From CAVVKW01 sp963761705 (GTDB lineage: Bacteria; Verrucomicrobiota; Verrucomicrobiia; Chthoniobacterales; JAATET01), in assembly GCA_963761705.1 (NCBI GenBank), contig CAVXHK010000001.1:1922001-1986000 (forward strand): a stretch of 64,000 nucleotides of DNA. Reading direction: 5' to 3'. This document shows positions 9,496 through 17,151 of the stretch, in pieces. How positions within the stretch are numbered: the first letter of the stretch is position 1; each line of letters opens with the position of its first letter. The notes below the pieces were generated by a model. It saw nothing but the letters and a program-made list of their open reading frames with translations, searched no databases and was not told the DNA's origin. The position numbers and the translations under genes are program-made.

Positions 9496-10162
9496 ATACC
9501 TGTCCGGTTTTGCTCCGGCAAGAAATCCGGTTTTGCTCCGTCGCCGACACGTTTGCAGAAGGTAGTCGCCGATCCGGCTCAATTGCTCTTGGATCGAAGT
9601 GAGCACGCCCTCGGCGTTCGGCAGTTGCGGGAGACGTTCGTGGAGCTGTTGCAGCCAAGCCGTCAGGCTGTCGGTGTACTCTTGAAAGTGGCTCCACGCC
9701 TGGTTGCTCTCGCTCCAGAGCGAGGCGCCAATGAACCAAAAGATGCCGCCGGCGAGGAAGGCAATCGCCAGGAGGACGGCGAAGATCGCCGGACCGCGGG
9801 GCAGGGAATGGGATTGAAGCCACCGGACCAAGGGGTGAATGCCCGTCGCCAGAACTAGGCTGGCGAGTACGAGGGCAACGAGGGAGATCAGTTCATGCGC
9901 CAGCCAGAGGGCGGCGACGATACCCAGGACGGAGAGCGCAACCTGGATGGCAGGAAGGCGGGGGGAGCGGGGCATACTTGTTTTTCGCGGCTGCATCCGT
10001 TCGCGGTCGGGCCGGGGTGGGGGATGGACAACCAGTCGGCACGCGGTAACCGGTATCGTTCTCCTAAGTGAGCGACGCCGGAAGTCCGGTTCCGCCGGGC
10101 CGTCCGGTCGCCGCTGGTCGTTTCGCGCGATGGCGGTTCGGCTTGCTGTCGCCTCCGCGGTC

Positions 10163-11011
10163 TCACTCGGGTGGCGCGAGGTCTTCGATGAGACGCTCGT
10201 CGCCCGGGGCGTTGTGATTCCAGTAGTCGAGGCGGGTCGTACCGCTGAGTGTGAGGCTGCCGCCGTCGGCGCGGGTCCAGGACCGAAGGATGTAGGGTGA
10301 GGTGGGCGCGAACGTGAAGACGTCGGTGCCGCCTGCGTGTTCGACGGTCACAGTCTTCGCTTCCGTGGTCGCCGTCACCGAAAAGTTGGCTTCGGTGAAC
10401 TCAAGGGCGTCGGCTTTGCTGTTGACGACTGAGCCGGTGAGGGGGGCGGTGAAGGTCGTCGCGTTTTCCCAATCGAGGAGTCGGAGCTTGAAGGGGAGTT
10501 CGTCGTAAAAGAGGGCACCGGGAGGGAGTTCGGAGTCGCGTTGGACGTCGCTCATGCCTTCCCAGTAGGTGTGGGCTCGGTAGGCGAGGGTGTCGTCGGC
10601 AACGCGTCCTTCCTTGTAGCTGTTCCCGCAGCTGTCCATGCTGGCGAGGGAGAATTTCTCGAGGTCGCCGGTCCCCGCGTTCCAGAAGCTGGAGTGCATT
10701 TGGTCGTAATGGTAGACGCCGGTCGGGACGCGGATGATCTGATTGAGTTTGATCACCGGATACGCTCCCTGGGTTTTCCAGTCGTTTGCTTTGACTTTGT
10801 CGTTCGGGAGGAAATTTTCTCGGACGAGGATCTGACGAACCTCCGTCTCGCGCGGAACGCCGTAGCGGACTTCGAGCGCGTCGTAGAAGCTGTATTCCGC
10901 TTTGCCGTCACCCCAGAGGGTTTCGTCTTGGAGGAGGGCGGTTGTGAAGGGCGATACCGCGTGAGCATCGAGAGTCAAGGCAGCCAGGAGGCAAAAAACG
11001 GGTCGGAGCAT
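10163..11011 (-). CDS. Secreted protein of unknown function
   Basis: Start chosen at the ATG at 11011, giving MLRPVFCLLAALTLDAHA as a signal peptide with likely cleavage after AHA; a longer frame from 11026 adds five residues. About 282 residues. The mature part contains a region with an alternating pattern (VTATTEAKTVTVEHAGGTDVF and TRADGGSLTLSGTTRLDYWN), suggesting a beta-rich C-terminal domain. I do not recognise a family. The segment TYWEGMSDVQRDSELPPGALFYDELP is distinctive and might help a search. It is transcribed toward the AI-2E-type gene. The 166-bp gap at 9997-10162 shows no gene. Confidence 0.6.
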   Translation of the reverse strand: MLRPVFCLLAALTLDAHAVSPFTTALLQDETLWGDGKAEYSFYDALEVRYGVPRETEVRQILVRENFLPNDKVKANDWKTQGAYPVIKLNQIIRVPTGVYHYDQMHSSFWNAGTGDLEKFSLASMDSCGNSYKEGRVADDTLAYRAHTYWEGMSDVQRDSELPPGALFYDELPFKLRLLDWENATTFTAPLTGSVVNSKADALEFTEANFSVTATTEAKTVTVEHAGGTDVFTFAPTSPYILRSWTRADGGSLTLSGTTRLDYWNHNAPGDERLIEDLAPPE

Positions 11012-11019
11012 CCGATCAT

Positions 11020-11178
11020 CTACCACTGAATTACGGAACTCGCAAAGGTGAGACCGCCGTCGAAGACGACGAGAAGGATGTAGTCACCGACCTTGAAGCG
11101 CCCGGAGCGATTCGCTTCGTCGAGGGCGGTTGCCACGGCGGCGGACTCACCTTCGCCAGCAGCGTCATCCAATGGTGA
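11020..11178. pseudogene. Two fabH 3'-end fragments in fold-back arrangement
   Basis: On the minus strand, 11146 to 11020 translates as a close relative of the FabH C-terminus at 22581 (LDEANRSGRF, GDYILLVVF, then GGLTFASSVIQW and a TAG stop). On the plus strand, 11137-11178 encodes GGGLTFASSVIQW and a TGA stop. Thus two copies of the end of a fabH-like gene point away from each other and meet near 11137. Neither includes catalytic residues, so both are non-functional. Such a fold-back arises by inverted duplication or rearrangement. Confidence 0.8.
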
Positions 11179-11290
11179 CACCGTGCGAGCGCAAAACCAA
11201 CCCCGGAGGGCGAGGCTCCCGCCGACCCGTAGTTAAGAAGAACCATCGTTAATCGGTAGCGGCTCGCCCGATAAGCACGACACGGCCCGA
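11137..11290 (+). repeat. Inverted copy of the fabH downstream region, including an interspersed repeat
   Basis: The plus strand from 11137 to about 11260 matches the minus strand of about 22500-22620: the fabH end, then CCAACCCCGGAGGGCGAGGC, then GTAGTTAAGAAGAACC, then a diverged AT/CG stretch. Read on the opposite strand it gives LLNYGSAGASPS, a string common in small false reading frames of planctomycete and verrucomicrobial genomes, so at least the central 60 bases look like a genome-wide interspersed repeat. The two copies are in opposite orientation and about 11.3 kb apart. Confidence 0.7.
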
Positions 11291-12072
11291 CGGCACCAGG
11301 CAATGGCCGCCGCCCGAGTAGATCGACCGGTTACCTCCTCCAATACCCAGGACGCCGCCCGGCCTGCCTGACTTTTTGACCGGTCCGCTTGCACGGGGCG
11401 TGACAGGCCCCGGCTCCGCGGGACTGGCGCGAGTCGTGCGCGTCCGCTCGGGGGTGAGAGCACCCGCGCGATAGCGCATTCCCTACAACTGGGAAGGTCG
11501 AGCGTGCAGCCTGGGAAGGCAACATCGGCCCTGCGATCACCGGAACCGCCAGAGCGGCTGGCTTGCACTCGGGAGCGGACCTCGCGGGGGCGCGTCCGCT
11601 CTGAGCGCGGCCCGGCGGGGGCTGTAGGGTTCGTCAACCGGGCATTGCCGGAGGCATTCTATCACCCTACTCGCGGCAACGGATTAGCTGAGCGAGCGCT
11701 CTGGCGAGCGGTGCCGCGGAGGGCCCCTTCAGGGAGGCGCCGCGTCAGGCACGGCTATACGGTGGCGCTTTTGGGTGATGTGATGCCGCGCAGGTCCCGT
11801 GATCAGGCCGCAGTCGAAACCTTCCAGAAGCGAAGCGAAGGGTGGCGTTGGTCACCCGTCCGAACGCGCTCTGGCGGAGGGTCACTTCTGCAGGACGGAC
11901 GTTGCCGAAAAAATGAGCGTTCGAGTTACGAAAATCCAGCGTCGGCGCGACGGACGCCGGGTGACAGGGCCATTCGCATCTGGCGTGACTGCGCGGTCGG
12001 TCGCGGAGACTGGCGTGGATTTTGGGGTCGATTGCCGTTAGCAAGCGGTTGTAAGGAGGGGATTTTTGAACC
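11291..12072. other. 780-bp stretch with no recognisable gene
   Basis: Several open frames exist in both strands, but none shows a family motif, a credible start or a ribosome binding site, and the base composition is that of decayed coding DNA. A minus-strand frame around 11249-11400 reads GGVLGIGGGNRSIYSGGG, which might be the end of an eroded protein gene. No RNA family is recognised. Confidence 0.5.
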
Positions 12073-12268
12073 AATGAACGGACTGACCCCATCGACCATC
12101 GATGACCCCATCGACAATGAACGGACTGACCCCTTCGAAATGAACGGACTGACCCCTTCGAAATGAACGGACTGACCCCTTCGACCCCTTCGACAATGAA
12201 CGGACTGACCCCTTCGACTGACCCCTTCGACAATGAACGGACTGACCCCTTCGACTGACCCCTTCGAC
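12073..12268 (+). repeat. Tandem repeat of AATGAACGGACTGACCCC units
   Basis: About six copies of AATGAACGGACTGACCCC, starting near 12073, 12116, 12138, 12163, 12194 and 12231, are separated by variable lengths of TTCGA(C/A)-type filler and shorter CTGACCCCTTCGAC pieces. Each full unit reads ATG AAC GGA CTG ACC CC, so every unit offers a start codon followed by Asn-Gly-Leu-Thr-Pro. The array abuts the GH1 gene remnant at about 12268. Unit length is irregular, unlike a CRISPR. Confidence 0.9.
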
Positions 12269-13012
12269 GTCCGGACGTACGTGCCGCAGAATGAACCGAA
12301 TGGCGACCTCTACATTGGCTACTTTGGCGGGCACTGGCCTCCGGGATTGCTCCTCACGCCGGGTGCGCTCGAAGAGGCGACGAAGGTCGCCGTGGCCATG
12401 TATCGCGAGGCGGCGGAGATCATTCGCGACATCCGGCCGGACGCGATCGTGATGGGGATTTATTCCATCCCGAATTGGCGGCGCAACTTCCGACAGGATC
12501 CCACGGCTTTTGTCTACAACATGATGCAGCGGCAGAATTTCGATCATCTCGATCAGGTGGCAGATGTCACCGACGTGATCGGCGTGAACTATTATTATTC
12601 GCAGGACGCTTCGGTGACCCGGTTCATCCGGCGTCCCGAGGGTGAGTTGGCGTCCAATTACACGCAGAACGGCTGGGAGATTGACCCCGAGGGGCTCTAT
12701 GCGGTGCTCAAACAGGTGGATGCCCGCTACGGCAAGCCGATCGTGATCACGGAAAATGGCATCGGCACCCAGAGCGAACAGAAAAAGATCCGGTATTTCC
12801 GCGAGCACGTGAACCAGATGCGCCGAGCGATGAACGACGGCGTGGACGTGCGGGGTTACATGCCTTGGACGCTGATCGACAACTACGAATGGGCCGAGGG
12901 GTATGCCGCGAATTTCGGACTGACGAGCCTCAATCGGGAGACCCGCGAGCTGACGCTCGAACCAGCCGGCCAGTGGTATCGCGAGTTTATCAGCAAAAAC
13001 CCGGAGCCCTAG
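12269..13012 (+). pseudogene. GH1 beta-glucosidase, 5'-truncated
   Basis: About 248 residues correspond to the C-terminal part of a GH1 beta-glucosidase. The acid/base motif is present as PQNEPN just after the junction, and the nucleophile motif as ITENGIG near 12747; DNYEWAEGY also fits GH1. The family is normally about 450 residues, so roughly the first 150-180, including part of the barrel, are missing. The upstream sequence is a tandem repeat that happens to supply an in-frame ATG (12233), so a truncated fusion could be translated, but it could not fold as a complete (beta/alpha)8 barrel. Confidence 0.85.
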
Positions 13013-13128
13013 GGCGGATGGGGCCGAGCCATCGGTCTCCGACTGGCCGCCCGCGCGTCTCAGTAACCACCAAACGGGAAGGACGGAAGACGATTCCTGG
13101 TGTTTTTTCGCGCTGACCGCTTGTTTCC

Positions 13129-13689
13129 CTAGTCGGTCGTCATCGACTCGAAAGTTTGCGTCAAACCGCGACGATCGAGCTCCGACAAGAGAAGCGAGCG
13201 ATCAATGGCGTCTCCGGAAACTTCGAGCATGCTGCGGATGTCGCGGATGTGCTTCTCGCCGCCGCCCTCGGCGAAGAAGACGACTTTCCAGACGATAATG
13301 TATTCGGCTGGAGCGAAGGTGGCTTCTCCTTGAGAGTGGAGGATCGTTTTGCGGTTGCGCCACGCCCAGAGGAAAAATGGCTCTCGCTGGGAGGGATAGA
13401 AGTCGGCCTTCAGTCCGGAGGGCACGTGGATGACGTTGAACTGAGCGTTGGAATCGCGGTCATTTTCAGCCGCAATAACCTCCAACGGCGGCGTGTAATA
13501 ATCCGGCTGGGGAAATATCCGCGAGAGCGCGGGAAGATCGGAATCGGAGAGGGCGACAGCGAGATCGATGTCGAGAGTCAGTCTGGGCTCGCTGTAGAGC
13601 ATCGCGCCGAGCGACCCGACGACGAGGTAGCGAATGCCGGCATCGTTCAGCGGATGTCCGAAAAGAGCGAGGAGGTCAGGTTCGTGCAC
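13129..13689 (-). CDS. Nucleotidyltransferase-fold protein (AbiEii/MNT-like)
   Basis: 186 residues. The N-terminal half has the nucleotidyltransferase pattern G-S followed by paired acidic residues: LVVGSLGAMLYSEPR then LTLDIDLAVAL (D-x-D at about residues 39-41). Such proteins occur as toxin or antitoxin partners (AbiEii, MNT/HEPN) and as orphan enzymes. Its start overlaps the end of a 66-residue gene by 14 bases, so the two are co-translated. A second pair with the same two families, in reversed order, lies at 20151-20950. Function as a toxin-antitoxin pair is inference. Confidence 0.75.
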   Translation of the reverse strand: MHEPDLLALFGHPLNDAGIRYLVVGSLGAMLYSEPRLTLDIDLAVALSDSDLPALSRIFPQPDYYTPPLEVIAAENDRDSNAQFNVIHVPSGLKADFYPSQREPFFLWAWRNRKTILHSQGEATFAPAEYIIVWKVVFFAEGGGEKHIRDIRSMLEVSGDAIDRSLLLSELDRRGLTQTFESMTTD

Positions 13690-13876
13690 GAGAGGTTTCG
13701 CGGGCGAGTTCGCGTTCGACTTCTTCAGCTGACCAGTCTGGGTGGGCGTGGGCGATAGCGCAGCGGCGAACCCGGCGAGCGGTGTTCAACAGGCCCTGAG
13801 CGACGGTGAACTTCTCAGCGGGCGACATGGCTCGGAAACGCTCGACCTGAATGGCGTGGAGCGGTTCGTATCGCAT
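13676..13876 (-). CDS. Small helical protein, partner of the nucleotidyltransferase
   Basis: 66 residues from the ATG at 13876 (MRYEPLHAIQ). It contains MSPAEKFTVAQGLLNTARR and AHPDWSAEEVERELARE, giving two helices with a P-D-W-S turn. The same pattern (SGAERFEMGSRMFDAARE, then FPKDLSEERRRK) occurs in the small protein next to the nucleotidyltransferase at 20411, so it is a conserved partner family. Its role is unknown; an antitoxin-like or adaptor role is inferred only from size and gene overlap. Confidence 0.65.
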   Translation of the reverse strand: MRYEPLHAIQVERFRAMSPAEKFTVAQGLLNTARRVRRCAIAHAHPDWSAEEVERELARETSRART

Positions 13877-13940
13877 AGCGCTAGTTCTAACACTTGCGCC
13901 AACAATCTCAACGCTGGAAAGTTCTAGGTGAAAGCACCGA

Positions 13941-14360
13941 TTGGAGAGAAGCGCAGAAAAGCGGGTGTCGCAGAGACTGGCCCACGACATGGAGCGGGCT
14001 GAGGATCTGGCGAATGAGGGGTTGCGGGTTGCAGGGCTAGAGGAGAAGGAGCACGCGGGGCTAAAAGGAAGCGATCCACGGAAGGTGGAGGTGGCGCGGG
14101 TGATTCGCCGAAATACAACGGCGTCGCTGGGATGGATTTCGCAACGTCTGGAGATGAAGAGTTCGGCCAACGTCAGTCAGCAGCTACGGACGACCAATGC
14201 AGCGAGCTTGCGGCGCAGACTTCCGATTGAATTCGCAGCATGGCTCGAACGAATCGATGCAGGGGTAAAAGAATTGCTTTTTGCACACTTCTCTGAAAAG
14301 GAAGCGAAGTGGGTGTCAAGGGAGGAAATTACGGTGGATGAGCGCAAAGATCGTCGCTAG
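13941..14360 (+). pseudogene. REP-associated tyrosine transposase (RAYT) C-terminal remnant
   Basis: 139 codons match the C-terminal tail of IS200-like REP-associated transposases of this phylum: a SDPRKVEVARVIRRNTT segment followed by SLGWISQRLEMKSSANVSQQ, a helix-turn-helix-like end. The HUH catalytic N-terminal domain is absent upstream, so it is a fragment. RAYT proteins mobilise REP palindromes. The downstream 14361-14573 region contains a short palindrome (CTTTGC/GCAAAAG near 14411) that could be a REP remnant, but this is weak. Confidence 0.6.
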
Positions 14361-14573
14361 ATAAGGGATTGGGAGGGGTGTTTGCAGGCTATCGGGCACG
14401 GGCGGAGCGACGCCTTTGCTGCAGGCAAAAGCTGTAAACTTGGGTGAACGAACGATGCTGGAATCACACTTCTCTGCGGGGCGGGCATGATATTCAGAGA
14501 CCCCCATCCATTGCGACGATCAGATCCCCAGCCCTCCATCCTGACCCAAGGTGCGCCGACTAAGTGCTAGGAC

Positions 14574-15791
14574 TTAGCGACCAACCAGTCGTGCATTGGA
14601 GCGGCTGGGGAAATTGTTCGAAGAGGATTTTCGCAAAGAGGCTCGGGCTTTCTTTTGAGCTGGTTGATCAACCCTTTCCTTTGCCGGACCGCGTCGGGGA
14701 AGGACTCCCGCGTCGCGGCCCTGGCATCGGAGTTTTTGGGTCACTGGAAAGTTCGTGTAGGTTCGCTCCTGGGTCAAGAGGCTCCAGGTGATGCGAGCCA
14801 TCCGGCGGGCGGTGGCCAGGATGGCGGTGTTGGCTTTTTTACCATGGGCGCGTTTGGCTTTGTAATAGTCGCCGAAGTAGGGCGAGCAGCCGACGGCCAC
14901 CCAGGCGGCTTCGACGAAGGCCCAGCGCAGCCACTTGTTGCATTGGGTCAGCAGTCGGCCCTGATGGGTCTTTCCGCCACTGCTGCTCGTCGAGGGACAG
15001 AGTCCGGCGTAACCGCAGAGCTTCTGCGCGGAGGGGAAACGGCCAATCCCGTCGATCTCGGCGACAACGACAGCCGCCAGAATGGGTCCCATGCCGGGAA
15101 TGCTCCGCACGCGCTTTAACTCTGGGCTGTCATCGAGCATGCCAGCGAGCGCTCGTTCGTCCTCGCGGATGCGGGCGACCAGTTCCTTGAGTAGGGCGAG
15201 CTGCTGGGTGAGCAGCAGACCGGCGGGATCGGGAAGCTCGAGCTTCTCCAAGAAGCTCAAGCCCTTCTTGCCGAAGAGATCACTGCATTGTGGCAATTTG
15301 AGATCGTGTTGGCCGCCGAGTAGTCGATGGATCCGATTGCGCAGCATCGTGCGCTGACGCACGAAAAAACAGCGCTGTCGCAGGACCTCTTTGATTTGGC
15401 GGGTCTGGCGGCAGGGAACGTGAACGCTCGAGACCAAATTGGCTCGTAACAGATTGGCCAGCGCCCGGGCGTCGATCTTATCGGTCTTGATCTGGGCCTC
15501 GGCGATGATCCTTGTCTTGAACAGGTTGGCCAAGACGATGTCCTCACTCGGAAGGACGGCTTCGAGAATCTCGTAGAGCCAATGCCAGTTCATCGTGGCC
15601 TCGAAGACGACCTTGCAACCGGGCCAGCATTCGACAAGCCGCCTGAAGTCCTCCGGAATGGCGTGATCGATGCGGCCTTGGCCGAGTATCGTGCCTTGGG
15701 AATCCAGCGCACAATAAACGCTGTATCTCTTGTGGTAATCGATGCCAATGAAGGTTGGATCGACGGCGATTGGGGTAGGACGGGTTTTCAT
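14574..15791 (-). CDS. IS110-family transposase
   Basis: 405 residues, a DEDD transposase. The RuvC-like domain shows GIDYHK (Asp near residue 18), FEATMNWHW and KTDKIDARALANLL, and the C-terminal transposase_20 domain shows IPGMGPILAAVVVAEI and GYAGLCPSTSSSGGKTHQGRL with the conserved Ser. The C-terminus after ERTYTNFPVTQ is longer than usual and may be read-through. IS110 elements lack classical inverted repeats and are guided by a bridge RNA encoded in the non-coding end. The element lies immediately 3' of the first cassette gene, where an attC site would be expected; IS1111-type relatives are known to insert in attC sites. The element's exact ends are not determined. Confidence 0.92.
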   Translation of the reverse strand: MKTRPTPIAVDPTFIGIDYHKRYSVYCALDSQGTILGQGRIDHAIPEDFRRLVECWPGCKVVFEATMNWHWLYEILEAVLPSEDIVLANLFKTRIIAEAQIKTDKIDARALANLLRANLVSSVHVPCRQTRQIKEVLRQRCFFVRQRTMLRNRIHRLLGGQHDLKLPQCSDLFGKKGLSFLEKLELPDPAGLLLTQQLALLKELVARIREDERALAGMLDDSPELKRVRSIPGMGPILAAVVVAEIDGIGRFPSAQKLCGYAGLCPSTSSSGGKTHQGRLLTQCNKWLRWAFVEAAWVAVGCSPYFGDYYKAKRAHGKKANTAILATARRMARITWSLLTQERTYTNFPVTQKLRCQGRDAGVLPRRGPAKERVDQPAQKKARASLRKSSSNNFPSRSNARLVGR

Positions 15792-15904
15792 CCTACAATT
15801 TACACCATTGGATTTATCAGGCTCTCCTGACGTTGACTCTCGCAGACCTTGCGTTTATCGGCCTTTCATGTCGCCTGACCCCTATTTCCCCTGTGTTCCT
15901 CTTG
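15792..15904 (-). ncRNA. Possible IS110 bridge RNA region
   Basis: This 113-bp gap lies upstream of the IS110 transposase start and contains no gene. In the IS110 group, the bridge RNA is transcribed from the non-coding end 5' of the transposase. Some self-complementarity is visible, but I cannot define loops or guide sequences, so the assignment rests only on position. Confidence 0.25.
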
Positions 15905-17014
15905 TCAGTCCTTTTCCTTGGCATTCTGAGCAATTCGGAGAGCTTCCATAAATTTCTTTTCCCAAGCCACGACTAGACCGCTTCTAGAATGAAAATACGA
16001 AGTCGCTTCAACGCAACTTGCAAGTGTGCCTCCCTCCCTTAATCGGTCCGCTACTTGATCAAGTTCTTCAGGATTACTATTCCTATACGCGCCAGAGTTG
16101 AAGTATCCTAAGAGCGTGGCGTAAAGGATTCGCGCATTTACGGCCTCGGTCAATTCCTTCCCTACAAATAGATCACGATAGAGAGTTTTGTATTTTGAAC
16201 CCTCTCTTGTCACAACCTGCCTGTTCTTTAGAATGCCTAAGTAAAGCACCCAGGATTCGATATTCACACGGAGCGGCATTGCTTTATCCCATCTAGGGGC
16301 GTCATTACCTAACCAAAACTTAATGTTTGCAGGAAGCGGAAGTAATCCCCTTTCGCCTTCGGAATGTGTGTGATCGGGGTCCAACATTCCCGAGCTGCTC
16401 AGGCCCATCGCCATGTAGATGCTGCAGAGGGCATCTTCCAGGGAGACCGGGATAGCATTGTCATAGGATGCGGCAATATGCTGGTTGACTGCCTCGACAA
16501 TCTGTGAAATTGCTTCTGCGTTCGTTTCGATGAATTCACTGGGATTCAAGTCATTAGAAATCAGATTGATCCTATTTGGTATTACCAGAGGTGGAGTCAG
16601 GGGATCTGGTTCGCGAGATCCAGAAATAATGACAGGTGTTAGACTGGGAACGGACACTTCGATTTGCTTTTCCAATTTCGCCTTTGTCTCTGTCACTAAG
16701 CCCGTATCCAACAGAAACCGGAGTGCATTCCCGCGCGCACTTTCATCACTCTCTTCCATCGCTCTAACGATCAGAGTTGATTCGAATTCTAGCCTCTGGG
16801 TTTTCTCAGCTTGGAGGCCCTGCAGGAAGTGAGAGAGAATGGCAAGTATTGCGGTAGATATTGCGCCGGCAATCGCCAACCCAATGGGAGATCCCAAGAG
16901 TGGAATAATTCCTCTCTGTTCTACGTCGGGCCTCTTGAGGGCTTGCAGTTGGAGAGTCGCAACCTCAAATCGGATTTCGTCCAATTTGCTCTTTAGCTCT
17001 AAATTTTCTTGCAT
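15905..17014 (-). CDS. Membrane-anchored protein of unknown function (integron cassette gene)
   Basis: 369 residues. An N-terminal coiled-coil (MQENLELKSKLDEIRFEVATL) is followed by a transmembrane helix around residues 37-65 (IGLAIAGAISTAILAILSHF) and a soluble domain of about 300 residues that I do not recognise, with GLSSSGMLDPDHTHSEGERG near its middle. GC content is visibly lower than the surrounding genome. The ATG lies 17 bases after the attC core site GTTAGTC, the spacing expected for a cassette gene. Its own 3' attC is not found; an IS110 transposase gene occupies that side. A defence-effector role is possible but unproven. Confidence 0.7.
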   Translation of the reverse strand: MQENLELKSKLDEIRFEVATLQLQALKRPDVEQRGIIPLLGSPIGLAIAGAISTAILAILSHFLQGLQAEKTQRLEFESTLIVRAMEESDESARGNALRFLLDTGLVTETKAKLEKQIEVSVPSLTPVIISGSREPDPLTPPLVIPNRINLISNDLNPSEFIETNAEAISQIVEAVNQHIAASYDNAIPVSLEDALCSIYMAMGLSSSGMLDPDHTHSEGERGLLPLPANIKFWLGNDAPRWDKAMPLRVNIESWVLYLGILKNRQVVTREGSKYKTLYRDLFVGKELTEAVNARILYATLLGYFNSGAYRNSNPEELDQVADRLREGGTLASCVEATSYFHSRSGLVVAWEKKFMEALRIAQNAKEKD

Positions 17015-17024
17015 TGCTTGTTTG

Positions 17025-17151
17025 GACTAACGTCGAAGTCCTCCTGCGCCTGGCATGGAGTGAGCCTTCGACAGCGGCTTGGCGGGGTTGTATCGTTCAT
17101 GACGGCTGAACTCGCGGCGAGTCAGGCGTTAGGAGCGACGCCTTGTTCGGG
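17025..17151 (-). repeat. attC-like recombination site 1
   Basis: On the minus strand the site reads CCCGAAC (R''), spacer AAGGC, GTCG (L''), a stem arm with CTCCTaaCGCCTG, then the paired arm CAGGCGcAGGAG, GACTTCGAC (L') and GTTAGTC (R'). It shares AACGTCGAAGTCCT with site 2. The stop codon of the upstream cassette gene (17131-17129) lies inside it, as is common for cassettes. Structure, not sequence, defines attC sites, and the arms fold well. Confidence 0.8.

Larger units (their letters stand above)
8086..9549 (+). mobile_element. Insertion sequence, IS1202/ISNCY-like, 1464 bp
   Basis: The element begins TGTCGG and ends CCGACA. Inside the left end, GGAGCAAAACCGGA is repeated three times (starts near 8096, 8117 and 8140, spacing 21-23 bp); inverted copies lie at the right end (about 9501-9515 and 9526-9540). 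A long hairpin at 8169-8235 precedes the transposase gene. The transposase resembles ISNCY/IS1202 integrase-core proteins. A subgroup of the IS1202 family (ISTde1-like) is known for target duplications of about 15-18 bp, which fits the 16 bp here; the family placement is inference. A second element with the same plan lies at 42076-43464. Confidence 0.85.
8070..9565. repeat. 16-bp target-site duplication flanking the first IS
   Basis: The 16-mer CGTTTGCAGAAGGTAG occurs at 8070-8085 and again at 9550-9565, directly abutting the TGT and ACA ends of the insertion sequence. It reads as one copy inside the restored AI-2E-type gene. Sixteen bases is unusually long for an IS target duplication. Confidence 0.93.
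7443..9996 (-). pseudogene. AI-2E family transporter interrupted by an insertion sequence
   Basis: The gene is in two pieces. The N-terminal part (9996 to 9550) encodes MQPRKTSMPRSP and two membrane segments and ends at IGDYLLQT; the C-terminal part (8069 to 7443) resumes at TSALLGVLGG and ends PPPSDSE. Removing the insertion and one 16-bp target copy joins 149 codons to 208 codons plus stop exactly in frame, giving a 357-residue AI-2E/PerM-type membrane protein with the conserved GxxxEIPLVGPF-like motif (VGELIPLVGPFAAAFIAIP). The family exports small molecules or acts in Na+/H+ antiport; the substrate here is unknown. The interrupted gene is presumably inactive. The interruption appears recent, because both halves remain intact. 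Confidence 0.9.

Noticed and set aside
11504..12166. 220-codon plus-strand open frame
   Set aside because: No family motif, no credible start, and it ends inside the tandem repeat; judged non-coding.
12073..12268. CRISPR-like repeat array
   Set aside because: Unit spacing is irregular, spacers are made of partial repeat copies, and no cas genes are near.
14403..14416. GGAGCGACGCCTT shared with attC site 1
   Set aside because: The sequence after it lacks a GTTRRRY-type core and no paired arm is found, so it is not called as an attC site.
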